Origin: Roseinatronobacter bogoriensis DSM 18756
GTDB taxonomy: Bacteria > Pseudomonadota > Alphaproteobacteria > Rhodobacterales > Rhodobacteraceae
Assembly (NCBI RefSeq): GCF_004366635.1
Contig: NZ_SORN01000001.1
Location: 696,435 to 760,434 of the forward strand
Direction of reading: 5' to 3'
DNA length: 64,000 nt
Shown: positions 44,393-51,471 of the stretch, in pieces
How the letters are laid out: each line of letters opens with the position of its first letter
Position numbering within the stretch: the first letter of the stretch is position 1
Notes under the pieces: model-generated
Seen by the model: only the letters and a program-made list of their open reading frames with translations
Told to the model about the DNA's origin: nothing
Database searches by the model: none
Position numbers and translations under genes: made by a program

Positions 44393-44451
44393 AATTGCCA
44401 AAGGGGTTTTAGGTTCTGAAAAATATCAGATTTCTATAATCCTGCTATAAT

Positions 44452-44471
44452 TTGTCACTGGATTTGTCACT
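44452..44471 (-). repeat. Inverted exact copy of the left-end 20-mer
   Basis: The reverse complement reads AGTGACAAATCCAGTGACAA, identical to 39424-39443. It sits five bases before the TerS-like ATG, so whatever protein binds the left end could also control the packaging operon. Confidence 0.75.
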
Positions 44472-44475
44472 AGAT

Positions 44476-44838
44476 ATGCCCAAGATAGACGCCATACCCG
44501 ACAAGTTTGCAGCCGGATACATTGACCGGCTGGATGGTCGCACGGCCATTGCACAGGATATGCGTGCAAGATGGGCAGCGATGACTGACGATCTGGGCGG
44601 CGAGGGCAGTCTTAGCTACTCGCAGCGCAGTCTGATCGAGAGGGCGCTATGGTTAGAACATTGGCTTCATGTGCAGGAACGCGCCCTTGCCGATGGTGAC
44701 TATCAGGCGTTTGACGCTGGCAAGTGGACCCAAGCCTGTAATTCGCTTCAAGGCATACTCAAGACGCTTGGGATCGAGCGACGCGCCAAGGACGTGACCA
44801 GCTTGCAAGACTACATCAAAGGGCGGGCCGCGTCATGA
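44476..44838 (+). CDS. Putative terminase small subunit
   Basis: 120 aa. No strong motif is recognised; a helical protein with LSYSQRSLIERALWLEHWL and a C-terminal RRAKDVTSLQDYI. The call rests on position directly before terL and size. ATG 44476 is used; an upstream frame to a TTG at 44452 overlaps the repeat. Confidence 0.55.
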   Translation: MPKIDAIPDKFAAGYIDRLDGRTAIAQDMRARWAAMTDDLGGEGSLSYSQRSLIERALWLEHWLHVQERALADGDYQAFDAGKWTQACNSLQGILKTLGIERRAKDVTSLQDYIKGRAAS

Positions 44839-44975
44839 TACTGGTCACGATCAGACCCGGCCCTGTTCTGCATGTTTGGCGTGATGGGCAAGAGGTAGCG
44901 CAGGTGACGCTGACCATCCCGGCGGCGCTTACACTGCTGGCCGATCTGGCGCAGGCAGTAAGGGGGCGCGCATGA
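44835..44975 (+). CDS. Tiny ORF between terS-like gene and terL
   Basis: 46 aa, starting MILVTIRPGPVLHVWRDGQE and ending AQAVRGRA. ATG 44835 overlaps the preceding stop and its own stop overlaps the terL ATG (ATGA at both ends), so the frame is clearly kept in the operon. Function unknown; it may simply couple translation. Confidence 0.6.
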   Translation: MILVTIRPGPVLHVWRDGQEVAQVTLTIPAALTLLADLAQAVRGRA

Positions 44976-46426
44976 TCGACATACGCCAAGCGATGACAGA
45001 CCCGGCGCTGTTTGGCCCTGTCTTTGGGGGCGAGAGTTTCAGTGCATGGCGGGCGCTGCTGGCCGCGTTTGACGGTCTGGAACTGGACGCCACAGAACTG
45101 GACACGTTCAAAGCCCTTACAGGGCGCACAGAGACGCCACAGGGGGCTTTCCTTGAGTTGTGGTTAGCCATAGGGCGCAGGGGCGGAAAGAGCCATGCAG
45201 CGGCGTTTCTGGCGGTGTATCTCGCAGCGTTTCAGGACTACCGCGCCAAGCTGGCACCCGGCGAGGTTGCCACCGTCATGGTCATCGCTGCTGATCGAAA
45301 GCAGGCGCGAGCCGTGATGCGCTACACGTCCGGGCTTGTGAATGAAAACCCGATGTTGCGGCGTATGGTCGAGCGCGAGAATTCAGAACAGATCGAACTG
45401 AACAACCGTTGCGTGATCGAGATCACCACAGCGTCACACCGTTCTGTCAGGGGCTATACGCTGGCGGCGTGTATCTGCGATGAAATTGCCTTTTGGCATA
45501 TTGAAGGCTCAAGCCCTGATCGTGAAATCATCGCGGCTATTCGGCCAGCCTTGGCGACGTTGGGCGGGCGTTTGATTGCGCTATCCAGCCCCTACGCCAA
45601 GCGGGGCGTTTTGTGGGATACCTTCAAGCGCGCATATGGCGATGACAGTGAAAGCCGCGTTTTAGTGGCGCAGGCACCATCGCGGACCATGAACCCGCTA
45701 TTGCCGCGGCGTGTTGTCGATGACGCCATGAAGGATGACAGCGCAAGAGCATGTGCGGAATACCTAGCAATGTTCAGGTCAGACATTGCATCTTTCGTTG
45801 ACCCGCAAGTTATCGAAGCCGCGACACGTCCGAAGCCCTTGGAACTGCCCGCGCAGATCGGCACGCGCTATGTTGCCTTTGTGGACCCAAGCGGCGGCGG
45901 GAGAGATGAATTTTCAATGGCGATTGCGCACGCTGAAAAGGATGGGGCCGTTATCGACTTGGTAACTGGTCGTCGTGGATCACCTGCTGAGACGGTCGCA
46001 GAATTCGTGCCGATCCTGAAGCGTTATAATATAACGCGCGTGACAGGTGACAAATATGCAGGACGCTGGCCGCGCGATGAATTCGCAAAGCATGGCATTC
46101 AGTATCAGGTGGCCGAACTCGACCGCAGCGGGCTTTATATCGAACTGCTGGCCGCGATGAATTCGGGCCGTGTTGAAATTCCGCCTTGTCAGACCACGTT
46201 GCGGCAGCTTGCTGGCCTTGAGCGCCGCACAGGCCGCGCGAAGGACATAATAGATCATCCGCCCGGCAGTCACGACGACCGGGCAAACGCAATTGCGGGC
46301 GTGACGGTGTTAACCGGCGCGAAGGTAGCGCAGCCGCGCGTCCGTAGTCTGGACTCACCTGTGGGAAGCAGGGGGCCACGGTCTGACCACTGGCGGGAAG
46401 CCGGGGAATGGGCTGTTTCCTTTTAA
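44972..46426 (+). CDS. terL: Terminase large subunit
   Basis: 484 aa with both activities visible: ATPase Walker A GRRGGKS (68-74) and Walker B CICDE (D170/E171), then the nuclease domain with Asp305 in VAFVDPSGGG, VTGDKYAGRW, and SHDDRANAIAG near the end. It should cut and pump DNA into a prohead. A portal partner is not encoded in the element, so one would have to come from a helper phage. Confidence 0.92.
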   Translation: MIDIRQAMTDPALFGPVFGGESFSAWRALLAAFDGLELDATELDTFKALTGRTETPQGAFLELWLAIGRRGGKSHAAAFLAVYLAAFQDYRAKLAPGEVATVMVIAADRKQARAVMRYTSGLVNENPMLRRMVERENSEQIELNNRCVIEITTASHRSVRGYTLAACICDEIAFWHIEGSSPDREIIAAIRPALATLGGRLIALSSPYAKRGVLWDTFKRAYGDDSESRVLVAQAPSRTMNPLLPRRVVDDAMKDDSARACAEYLAMFRSDIASFVDPQVIEAATRPKPLELPAQIGTRYVAFVDPSGGGRDEFSMAIAHAEKDGAVIDLVTGRRGSPAETVAEFVPILKRYNITRVTGDKYAGRWPRDEFAKHGIQYQVAELDRSGLYIELLAAMNSGRVEIPPCQTTLRQLAGLERRTGRAKDIIDHPPGSHDDRANAIAGVTVLTGAKVAQPRVRSLDSPVGSRGPRSDHWREAGEWAVSF

Positions 46427-46448
46427 CTGCAATACAGGAGGGCCAAAG

Positions 46449-47588
46449 ATGGCCGACGTTACAAAAATGATCGAAGAAACTACAAACGCGATTGATGCGT
46501 TTACCAAATCGCAAACCGCGCGGGTTGACGAACTCGACCGGCGCTTGTCGCAGACCGAAACTGTCATGGCGCGGACCCGCAAGGGCTTTTCTGGTGATGC
46601 TGGCGGTGTGGAACACAAGGCGCTGAAAAGCTGGTTGCGCACTGGCAAGGACTTGGACACGAAAACGCTTTCGGTCACGAATGACGGCCAAGGCGTGACC
46701 GTGCGCGAAGATTGGCGCGATCAGATTTTCAAGCTGGTGCGCGAATTCAGCCCAATGCGCCAAGTGGCAAATGTGCTTGCGACGCAATCCAATGAAATCG
46801 AAGTTTTGGTTGATCGGGATGAACCCGCGTCCGATTGGGTTGCAGAGGTTGCGCCACGTGATGCGACCGCAGCGGCGTTTCTGACCCGCCATAAAATTGC
46901 GGTGCATGAACACTATGCGTTGCCGTCATCGACCCTTCAGCTTTTGGAGGATAGCGATTTTGACGTGGAAGCGTGGCTTCAGGACAAGATCGGAAGTCGC
47001 TTTGGGCGTCAGGAGGCCGCCGCCTTTATGGTCGGTGACGGGAACGGCCAGCCGCGCGGCATCTTGGATTATGACTTTGTGCCAGATGCGGATCACACTT
47101 GGGGCGCTGATCCGGCAACGTATGAGATTGGCGCGGTTTACACCGGCGTTGACGGCGGGTTGCCTGCTGATGACAGCGACGCAATCGACAGCCTAATGGA
47201 TTTGGTGGACAGCCTGAAGGCACCCTATCTGCCCGGTGCGCGTTTTATGATGACCCGCGCGATGCGTAACCGTATCCGCAAGCTGAAGGATGCAGAGGCA
47301 AGACCGCTCTTGCAGCCGTCGCTGGCCGAGGGCGTGCCAGATCGGCTTTTGGGGTATCCGATTATGCTTTCGGAAGATATGCCAGCACTGACAGCGGATG
47401 CGCCCGGCGTGCTGTTTGGGAATTTCTCGCAGGCATACAGCATTGTTGATCGGATCGGCGTTGCGATTGTTCGTGATATCTATTCGCAGCCGGGCTTTGT
47501 CCGTTGGTATGTGCGCCGTCGCGTGGGTGGTGCCATGACCAACCCCGAAGCGGTGAAAGTGCTGGTGCTGGGCAGCGAGCCAGAGTGA
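46449..47588 (+). CDS. HK97-fold major capsid protein
   Basis: 379 aa. A short N-terminal coiled coil (about 1-50) is followed by the HK97 capsid core: REDWRDQIFKLVREFSPMRQVA, the E-loop-like VEVAPRDATAAAF region and DKIGSRFGRQEAAAFMVGDGNGQPRGIL. The N-terminal delta-like region is shorter than in HK97, and no protease gene is present, so processing may be absent. ACAGGAGG precedes the ATG. Confidence 0.9.
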   Translation: MADVTKMIEETTNAIDAFTKSQTARVDELDRRLSQTETVMARTRKGFSGDAGGVEHKALKSWLRTGKDLDTKTLSVTNDGQGVTVREDWRDQIFKLVREFSPMRQVANVLATQSNEIEVLVDRDEPASDWVAEVAPRDATAAAFLTRHKIAVHEHYALPSSTLQLLEDSDFDVEAWLQDKIGSRFGRQEAAAFMVGDGNGQPRGILDYDFVPDADHTWGADPATYEIGAVYTGVDGGLPADDSDAIDSLMDLVDSLKAPYLPGARFMMTRAMRNRIRKLKDAEARPLLQPSLAEGVPDRLLGYPIMLSEDMPALTADAPGVLFGNFSQAYSIVDRIGVAIVRDIYSQPGFVRWYVRRRVGGAMTNPEAVKVLVLGSEPE

Positions 47589-47719
47589 TTGAGGTAAGGC
47601 AGGTTGCGCCCGGAGTTTTTGACGCTCCTATTCTCCAAAGCAACCCCGTAAGCCGGTGAGTGGGCAAACCCCGGCGGTGCAGTGACGTTTTTCAGAAGGG
47701 CGTTGACTGCACAAACAAA

Positions 47720-47756
47720 CAGGGCGGATCGGCGGGATGCTGACCGCCCATTTTTA
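47720..47756 (+). terminator. Weak terminator-like hairpin after the capsid gene
   Basis: GGCGG...CCGCC pairs around an eight-base loop and is followed by ATTTTTAT. It would reduce read-through from the capsid gene into the last small gene. Confidence 0.4.
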
Positions 47757-47769
47757 TGGAGGGCTGTTG

Positions 47770-47973
47770 ATGGTGAACCCTGAATTGCACCTATGGCGGG
47801 CCGTGCTGGTCGCTGGATTGGATGACGCAGCAAAGGCCAAGACGCCAGCCGATGCGGCATGGATAAGGTCACGCGACTTTGTGCTGGTCTGTCATCTTGC
47901 GCAGGTGGACCCGCAAGCCGTGTTGCGGGCGTATAGGCCGGAAAGGTTTTTGACAGCGAAGAAAGCGGCCTGA
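47770..47973 (+). CDS. Small hypothetical protein at the right end of the element
   Basis: 67 aa, unrecognised: MVNPELHLWRAVLVAGLDDA then a basic, helical C terminus. GGAGGG lies seven bases upstream of ATG 47770; the in-frame ATG 47737 overlaps the hairpin. Last gene before the right-end GTGACAA repeats. Could be a head-completion or accessory protein. Confidence 0.55.
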   Translation: MVNPELHLWRAVLVAGLDDAAKAKTPADAAWIRSRDFVLVCHLAQVDPQAVLRAYRPERFLTAKKAA

Positions 47974-47983
47974 TTCTGCGCTG

Positions 47984-48023
47984 GTGACAAATTTTTTCGC
48001 AGCAATGACAAATCAATGACAAG
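47984..48023 (+). repeat. Right-end TGACAA repeats (candidate arm sites)
   Basis: GTGACAAAT at 47984, ATGACAAAT at 48005 and ATGACAAG at 48016; the last two mirror the spacing of the final pair at the left end. About 60 bases separate them from attR. Confidence 0.55.
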
Positions 48024-48082
48024 CCCGAAAACAGGACGAAACCCGCTTTCGCGGGCTTGGCGTATCGTCTTGTTTTCTTGGG

Positions 48083-48133
48083 GATTTTTGGCTCCGGCGG
48101 TAGGGATCGAACCTACGACCAATTGATTAACAG
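48083..48133 (-). repeat. attR: 51-bp repeat within intact tRNA-Asn
   Basis: Exact copy of attL (39231-39281). Here it continues into the rest of the tRNA gene, so integration rebuilt a complete tRNA at this end. Confidence 0.92.
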
Positions 48134-48163
48134 TCAACTGCTCTACCGCTGAGCTACGCCGGA
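48089..48163 (-). tRNA. tRNA-Asn (GTT)
   Basis: 75 bases including an encoded CCA. On the minus strand it starts TCCGGCGTAGCTCAGCGG; the anticodon loop is CTGTTAA (anticodon GTT), the T-arm is GGTTCGATCC and the acceptor pairs TCCGGCG with CGCCGGA. Its 3' end is the integration target of the island. Confidence 0.96.
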
Positions 48164-48223
48164 ACACGTGAGCGCTATAGCAAGTGTTATCAGGCGCGTC
48201 CAGAGCGATTTCGCGTCGAAATG

Positions 48224-49156
48224 TCATTCTCTTTCGCAGCGTGAGAAAATCGCGCCTGGTGACATTTCCGGAGAGCTTTTGACCACACCGCGTTCTTCCA
48301 AATCTATCAAATGCGCGAAAATATTCCGGCTGGCGGCGGGTTGAAGCGAGGGGGGCGTGTCGCAATATATCTGGGCGACCAGTTGGGCGATTGTGCGCGG
48401 GCCGATCAAGAGTTGGGTCAGGATCGCGTCTTCGCGCATCTGTCGATGCTGGCGCAATTCGACGATCCGGTCGCGGGGGGCATCAACCGGAGCGCCATGG
48501 CCCGGATAAAGCCGCCTTGGCGCTTCCGCCTTCAACCGATCCAGTGAGCGCATATATGCGCCCATATCGCCGTCTGGCGGGGATACCAATGTGCTGGACC
48601 AGCCCATGACGTGATCGCCGCTGAACACCGCGCCGCGCCATTCAAAGCACAGATGATTGCCGAAATGGCCAGGTGTCCAGATGGCGCGCAGCACGTCCGC
48701 CCCAAGCCGAATCGATTCGTTGTCCTTGAGGGTCCTGTCGGCATGGAAACTGTGATCAACACCTTCTCCGCCGCCTGCTTGGCCCGAATCGGCCAGTCCA
48801 TTCATTCGATCAGTACGCCCGGCGGAGCTGTTCCCATATGCAAGAATCGGCGCGCCGCTATGGCGTGCAAGCCTGCGCGCGAGTGGTGAGTGATCAAGAT
48901 GCGAATGTGTCACCAGAATCTTGCGCAATCTGCCACGCTGCGCAAGGGCGTTGAGCAATGCTTGGAAATGCGCGTCACTTTCCGGGCCGGGGTCGATGAT
49001 GCAGACATCACCTGTCCCGATGATATAGGTGTTGGTCCCTTCGCCTGTCATGGGAGAGGGGTTTGGCGCACGGATCACATGCAAATCAGGTTCAAGGCAG
49101 TGTGTCACGGTCAGAAGATCTACTTGTAAAGGCAGTGCAGAGTACTGCACTCTCAC
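48224..49156 (-). CDS. MBL-fold metallo-hydrolase (LACTB2-like)
   Basis: 310 aa. Metal ligands are seen in THSHLDHS, TPGHFG, FSGDHVMG and YPGHG, the glyoxalase II/LACTB2-like pattern; a C-terminal winged-helix (about 240-300) is typical of LACTB2-type proteins. Substrate is unknown; relatives include RNases and thioesterases. The longest frame starts with GTG at 49156, but a GTG at 49108 would give a start closer to the conserved region; neither has a strong site. Confidence 0.85.
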   Translation of the reverse strand: MRVQYSALPLQVDLLTVTHCLEPDLHVIRAPNPSPMTGEGTNTYIIGTGDVCIIDPGPESDAHFQALLNALAQRGRLRKILVTHSHLDHSPLARRLARHSGAPILAYGNSSAGRTDRMNGLADSGQAGGGEGVDHSFHADRTLKDNESIRLGADVLRAIWTPGHFGNHLCFEWRGAVFSGDHVMGWSSTLVSPPDGDMGAYMRSLDRLKAEAPRRLYPGHGAPVDAPRDRIVELRQHRQMREDAILTQLLIGPRTIAQLVAQIYCDTPPSLQPAASRNIFAHLIDLEERGVVKSSPEMSPGAIFSRCERE

Positions 49157-49285
49157 GCCTTACTCAATTCTACACCTTGCGGGTGTTGTTTGCCTGTAGG
49201 TTGGGCGTAAGATCACATTGATGGCCATTAAGAGCACGCCATCGCTGCGCGCGGATTTGCATTCAACCAATCAGATTTTGTGAAA

Positions 49286-49361
49286 TGGTGCCCCCACACG
49301 GACTCGAACCGCGGACCTACTGATTACAAATCAGTTGCTCTACCAGCTGAGCTATAGGGGC
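49286..49361 (-). tRNA. tRNA-Thr (TGT)
   Basis: 76 bases with encoded CCA. It starts GCCCCTATAGCTCAGCTGGT; anticodon stem ACTGA/TCAGT holds loop TTTGTAA (anticodon TGT), the T-arm loop is TTCGAGT and the acceptor is GCCCCTA/TGGGGGC. Confidence 0.96.
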
Positions 49362-49533
49362 CTTGGGCGCAGCGTGTAGGCGGATTCCTTTCCTGAGTAA
49401 AGGCCCAAAACCTGATTTCTGCATCTGGAAACAGATATTCTTCATCTGCCTGTCATGTTCCAACGCAGATCACGAGGTGCCAGCGCGGTTGTCGGGCTTT
49501 GCATGGCCCAGACGCGCGCTGGCACCGCTGTGA

Positions 49534-50349
49534 TCATGCCTTGAAGTCGTCGATAATCGCGATGGCCTCCTCGGCGGTTTCCGCGAAATGGAACAGCTCA
49601 AGGTCTTCGCGCGCAATCGTCCCGGCTTCGGCAAGGGCATCCCAGTTGATGATCCGCGTCCAGAATTCCCGGCCAAACAGGATGAAGGGCATTCTGTGCA
49701 TCCGCTCTGTCTGGATCAGGGTCAGGGTTTCGAACAATTCATCCAGTGTGCCGAAGCCGCCGGGGAAAACCGTGATCGCCTTGGCGCGCATCAGGAAATG
49801 CATCTTGCGGATCGCGAAGTAATGGAAATTGAAGCACAGATCAGGGGTGACATAGGTATTCGGGGCCTGCTCGTGCGGCAGCACGATGTTCAGGCCGATT
49901 GAGACGCCACCTCCATCTTTTGCGCCGCGGTTTCCTGCTTCCATCACGCCCGGTCCGCCCCCCGTGACAATGACATCCTCGCGTCCGTAGCTTTGCACCG
50001 AGCGCAAGGTCATCAGCCGCGCAAATTCGCGCGCCACATCATAAAAGCGGGACAATTCCGAGAGGGTCTTGGTCGACGCGCTGTCGGCATGCTCGGGTCT
50101 GGGAATGCGCGCGCCGCCGAACATGACGATGGTGGACTGAATGCCGCGCTCATTCATCAGCAGTTCGGGCTTGAGCAATTCCAGTTGCAGCCGCACCGGG
50201 CGCAATTCGTCGCGCAGCATGAAATCGCGATCGGCGAAGGCGAGTTTATAGGCAGGATGGCGGGTTTGCGCGGTATCGGGGGCCTCGTCCCAGTAGCGAA
50301 TATCTTCGCTTGCATCGGGGAAGGGGCGCTTCTTGGTCTGTTCGGTCAA
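49534..50349 (-). CDS. LOG-family protein (TIGR00730-like)
   Basis: 271 aa. The lysine-decarboxylase-like/LOG Rossmann fold is shown by VTGGGPGVMEAGNRGAKDGG and PGGFGTLDELFETLT. Known LOG proteins release cytokinin bases from nucleotides, or act on AMP; in bacteria the role is often unclear. A TTG start at 50349 is chosen because GGAGG lies six bases upstream; the much longer frame runs antisense into dapD. The N-terminal ~65 residues precede the usual LOG core. Confidence 0.83.
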   Translation of the reverse strand: MTEQTKKRPFPDASEDIRYWDEAPDTAQTRHPAYKLAFADRDFMLRDELRPVRLQLELLKPELLMNERGIQSTIVMFGGARIPRPEHADSASTKTLSELSRFYDVAREFARLMTLRSVQSYGREDVIVTGGGPGVMEAGNRGAKDGGGVSIGLNIVLPHEQAPNTYVTPDLCFNFHYFAIRKMHFLMRAKAITVFPGGFGTLDELFETLTLIQTERMHRMPFILFGREFWTRIINWDALAEAGTIAREDLELFHFAETAEEAIAIIDDFKA

Positions 50350-50439
50350 AAAAGCCTCCGTTGGCGTGGGCCAATTGCGGTTTGGTTTGCGCAACGCTAT
50401 AGCGAAGGCCAACAGATGACCATACCCACGGAGCCCGCA

Positions 50440-51270
50440 ATGACCGACACTGCCGCATTGGAAACCGCCATCGAAGCCGCATGGGATATGCGCGACACCA
50501 TCACCCCGTCCACCACAGGTGCGACGCGTGACGCGATCGAGGCCACACTGGACGCGCTGGATTCTGGCGCGCTGCGCGTGGCTGAACGCCGCGAGTCGGG
50601 CGAATGGCATGTGAATCAATGGGCCAAGAAGGCCGTTCTTCTGGGGTTCCGCATCAAGGATATGGAACCGCATGAGGGCGGGCCGCAGGGTAGCGGCTGG
50701 TGGGACAAGGTCGACAGCAAGTTCAAGGGCTGGGACGCGGCGCAGTGGAAAGCCGCAGGCTTTCGCGCCGTGCCAAATTGCGTCGTGCGCAAGTCTGCCT
50801 ATATCGCGCCCGGTGTGGTGCTGATGCCGTCTTTCGTGAATCTTGGCGCTCATGTCGGGCGCGGCACAATGGTCGATACATGGGCCACAGTCGGGTCCTG
50901 TGCGCAGATCGGTGAGAATGTGCATCTGTCGGGCGGTGTCGGCATTGGCGGCGTGCTGGAACCGATGCAGGCCGGCCCCACGATCATCGAGGATAACTGC
51001 TTTATCGGCGCGCGTTCCGAGGTGGTCGAGGGCTGTATCATCCGCGAAGGCTCTGTCCTTGGGATGGGGGTTTTCATCGGCAAATCGACCAAGATCGTGG
51101 ACCGTGAAACCGGTGCTGTCATGTATGGCGAAGTGCCGCCCTATTCGGTGGTGGTTGCAGGCTCGATGCCGTCAAAAAACGGGATCAACTTGTATTGCGC
51201 GGTGATCGTGAAGCGGGTGGATGCGCAGACGCGTTCAAAAACCGGCATCAACGAGTTGCTGCGCGACTAA
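50440..51270 (+). CDS. dapD: Tetrahydrodipicolinate N-succinyltransferase
   Basis: 276 aa, normal family length. N-terminal helical domain, then a left-handed beta-helix of hexapeptide repeats (VLMPSFVNLGAHVGRGTMVD, GGVGIGGVLEP, EDNCFIGARSEVVEG). It adds succinyl from succinyl-CoA in the diaminopimelate/lysine pathway. ATG 50440 has GGAG six bases upstream; ATG 50416 would add eight residues. Confidence 0.96.
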   Translation: MTDTAALETAIEAAWDMRDTITPSTTGATRDAIEATLDALDSGALRVAERRESGEWHVNQWAKKAVLLGFRIKDMEPHEGGPQGSGWWDKVDSKFKGWDAAQWKAAGFRAVPNCVVRKSAYIAPGVVLMPSFVNLGAHVGRGTMVDTWATVGSCAQIGENVHLSGGVGIGGVLEPMQAGPTIIEDNCFIGARSEVVEGCIIREGSVLGMGVFIGKSTKIVDRETGAVMYGEVPPYSVVVAGSMPSKNGINLYCAVIVKRVDAQTRSKTGINELLRD

Positions 51271-51282
51271 AGCATGGTTCGG

Positions 51283-51318
51283 GGCGCGCGCGCTCTGCGC
51301 TGCAAAGTTGCGCGCGCC
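51283..51318 (+). terminator. GC-rich hairpin after dapD
   Basis: GGCGCGCGC at 51283-51291 pairs with GCGCGCGCC at 51310-51318 around an 18-base loop, just after the dapD stop. No T-run follows. Confidence 0.55.
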
Positions 51319-51392
51319 CTATGGACCCTTTGCATCATGGCTCCTATAACGCGCGACATGTTTGGACTGCGGATCATCCAGCGAATTAGCGT

Positions 51393-51423
51393 CCCGGCAC
51401 TCTGACGCGCCCAGAGTGCCGGG
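51393..51423 (+). promoter_or_regulatory. Perfect 12-bp hairpin in the ileS leader
   Basis: CCCGGCACTCTG-ACGCGCC-CAGAGTGCCGGG ends about 48 bases before the ileS ATG. It has no T-run, so it may be a processing or stabilising element or part of a leader control. It does not resemble a T-box. Confidence 0.5.
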
Positions 51424-51471
51424 CCCGCCTTGGCGCCTGCATCTTTTTTCCAATTCGCAAGGTATCCGACC

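Larger units (their letters stand above)
44015..44475. other. Central non-coding region of the element
   Basis: About 460 bases without a gene, between the replication block and the packaging block. It holds iterons, an AT-rich TATATATAT-like stretch, inverted repeats and the inverted copy of the left-end repeat (all listed separately). This looks like an origin plus the promoter of the packaging genes. Confidence 0.7.
39231..48133. mobile_element. Phage-satellite-like island integrated in tRNA-Asn
   Basis: An 8.9-kb element bounded by a perfect 51-bp direct repeat of the 3' part of tRNA-Asn. Order: integrase, unknown, AlpA-like, four small unknowns, RepA-like helicase, iterons, TerS-like, tiny gene, TerL, major capsid protein, small unknown. 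All genes are on one strand and mostly overlap by start/stop codons. No portal, head protease, connector, tail, lysis or repressor of the usual phage type is seen. This fits a satellite that relies on a helper phage, in the spirit of capsid-forming PICIs, but smaller. It could also be a prophage remnant, although the intact frames and clean overlaps argue against random decay. Confidence 0.85.

Noticed and set aside
39231..48133. Complete prophage or gene transfer agent cluster
   Set aside because: No portal, protease, tail, lysis or lysogeny-repressor genes, and the size is far too small; integrase and att repeats exclude a GTA.
51271..51471. T-box riboswitch before ileS
   Set aside because: No T-box consensus or specifier arrangement, and such control is not usual in alphaproteobacteria.
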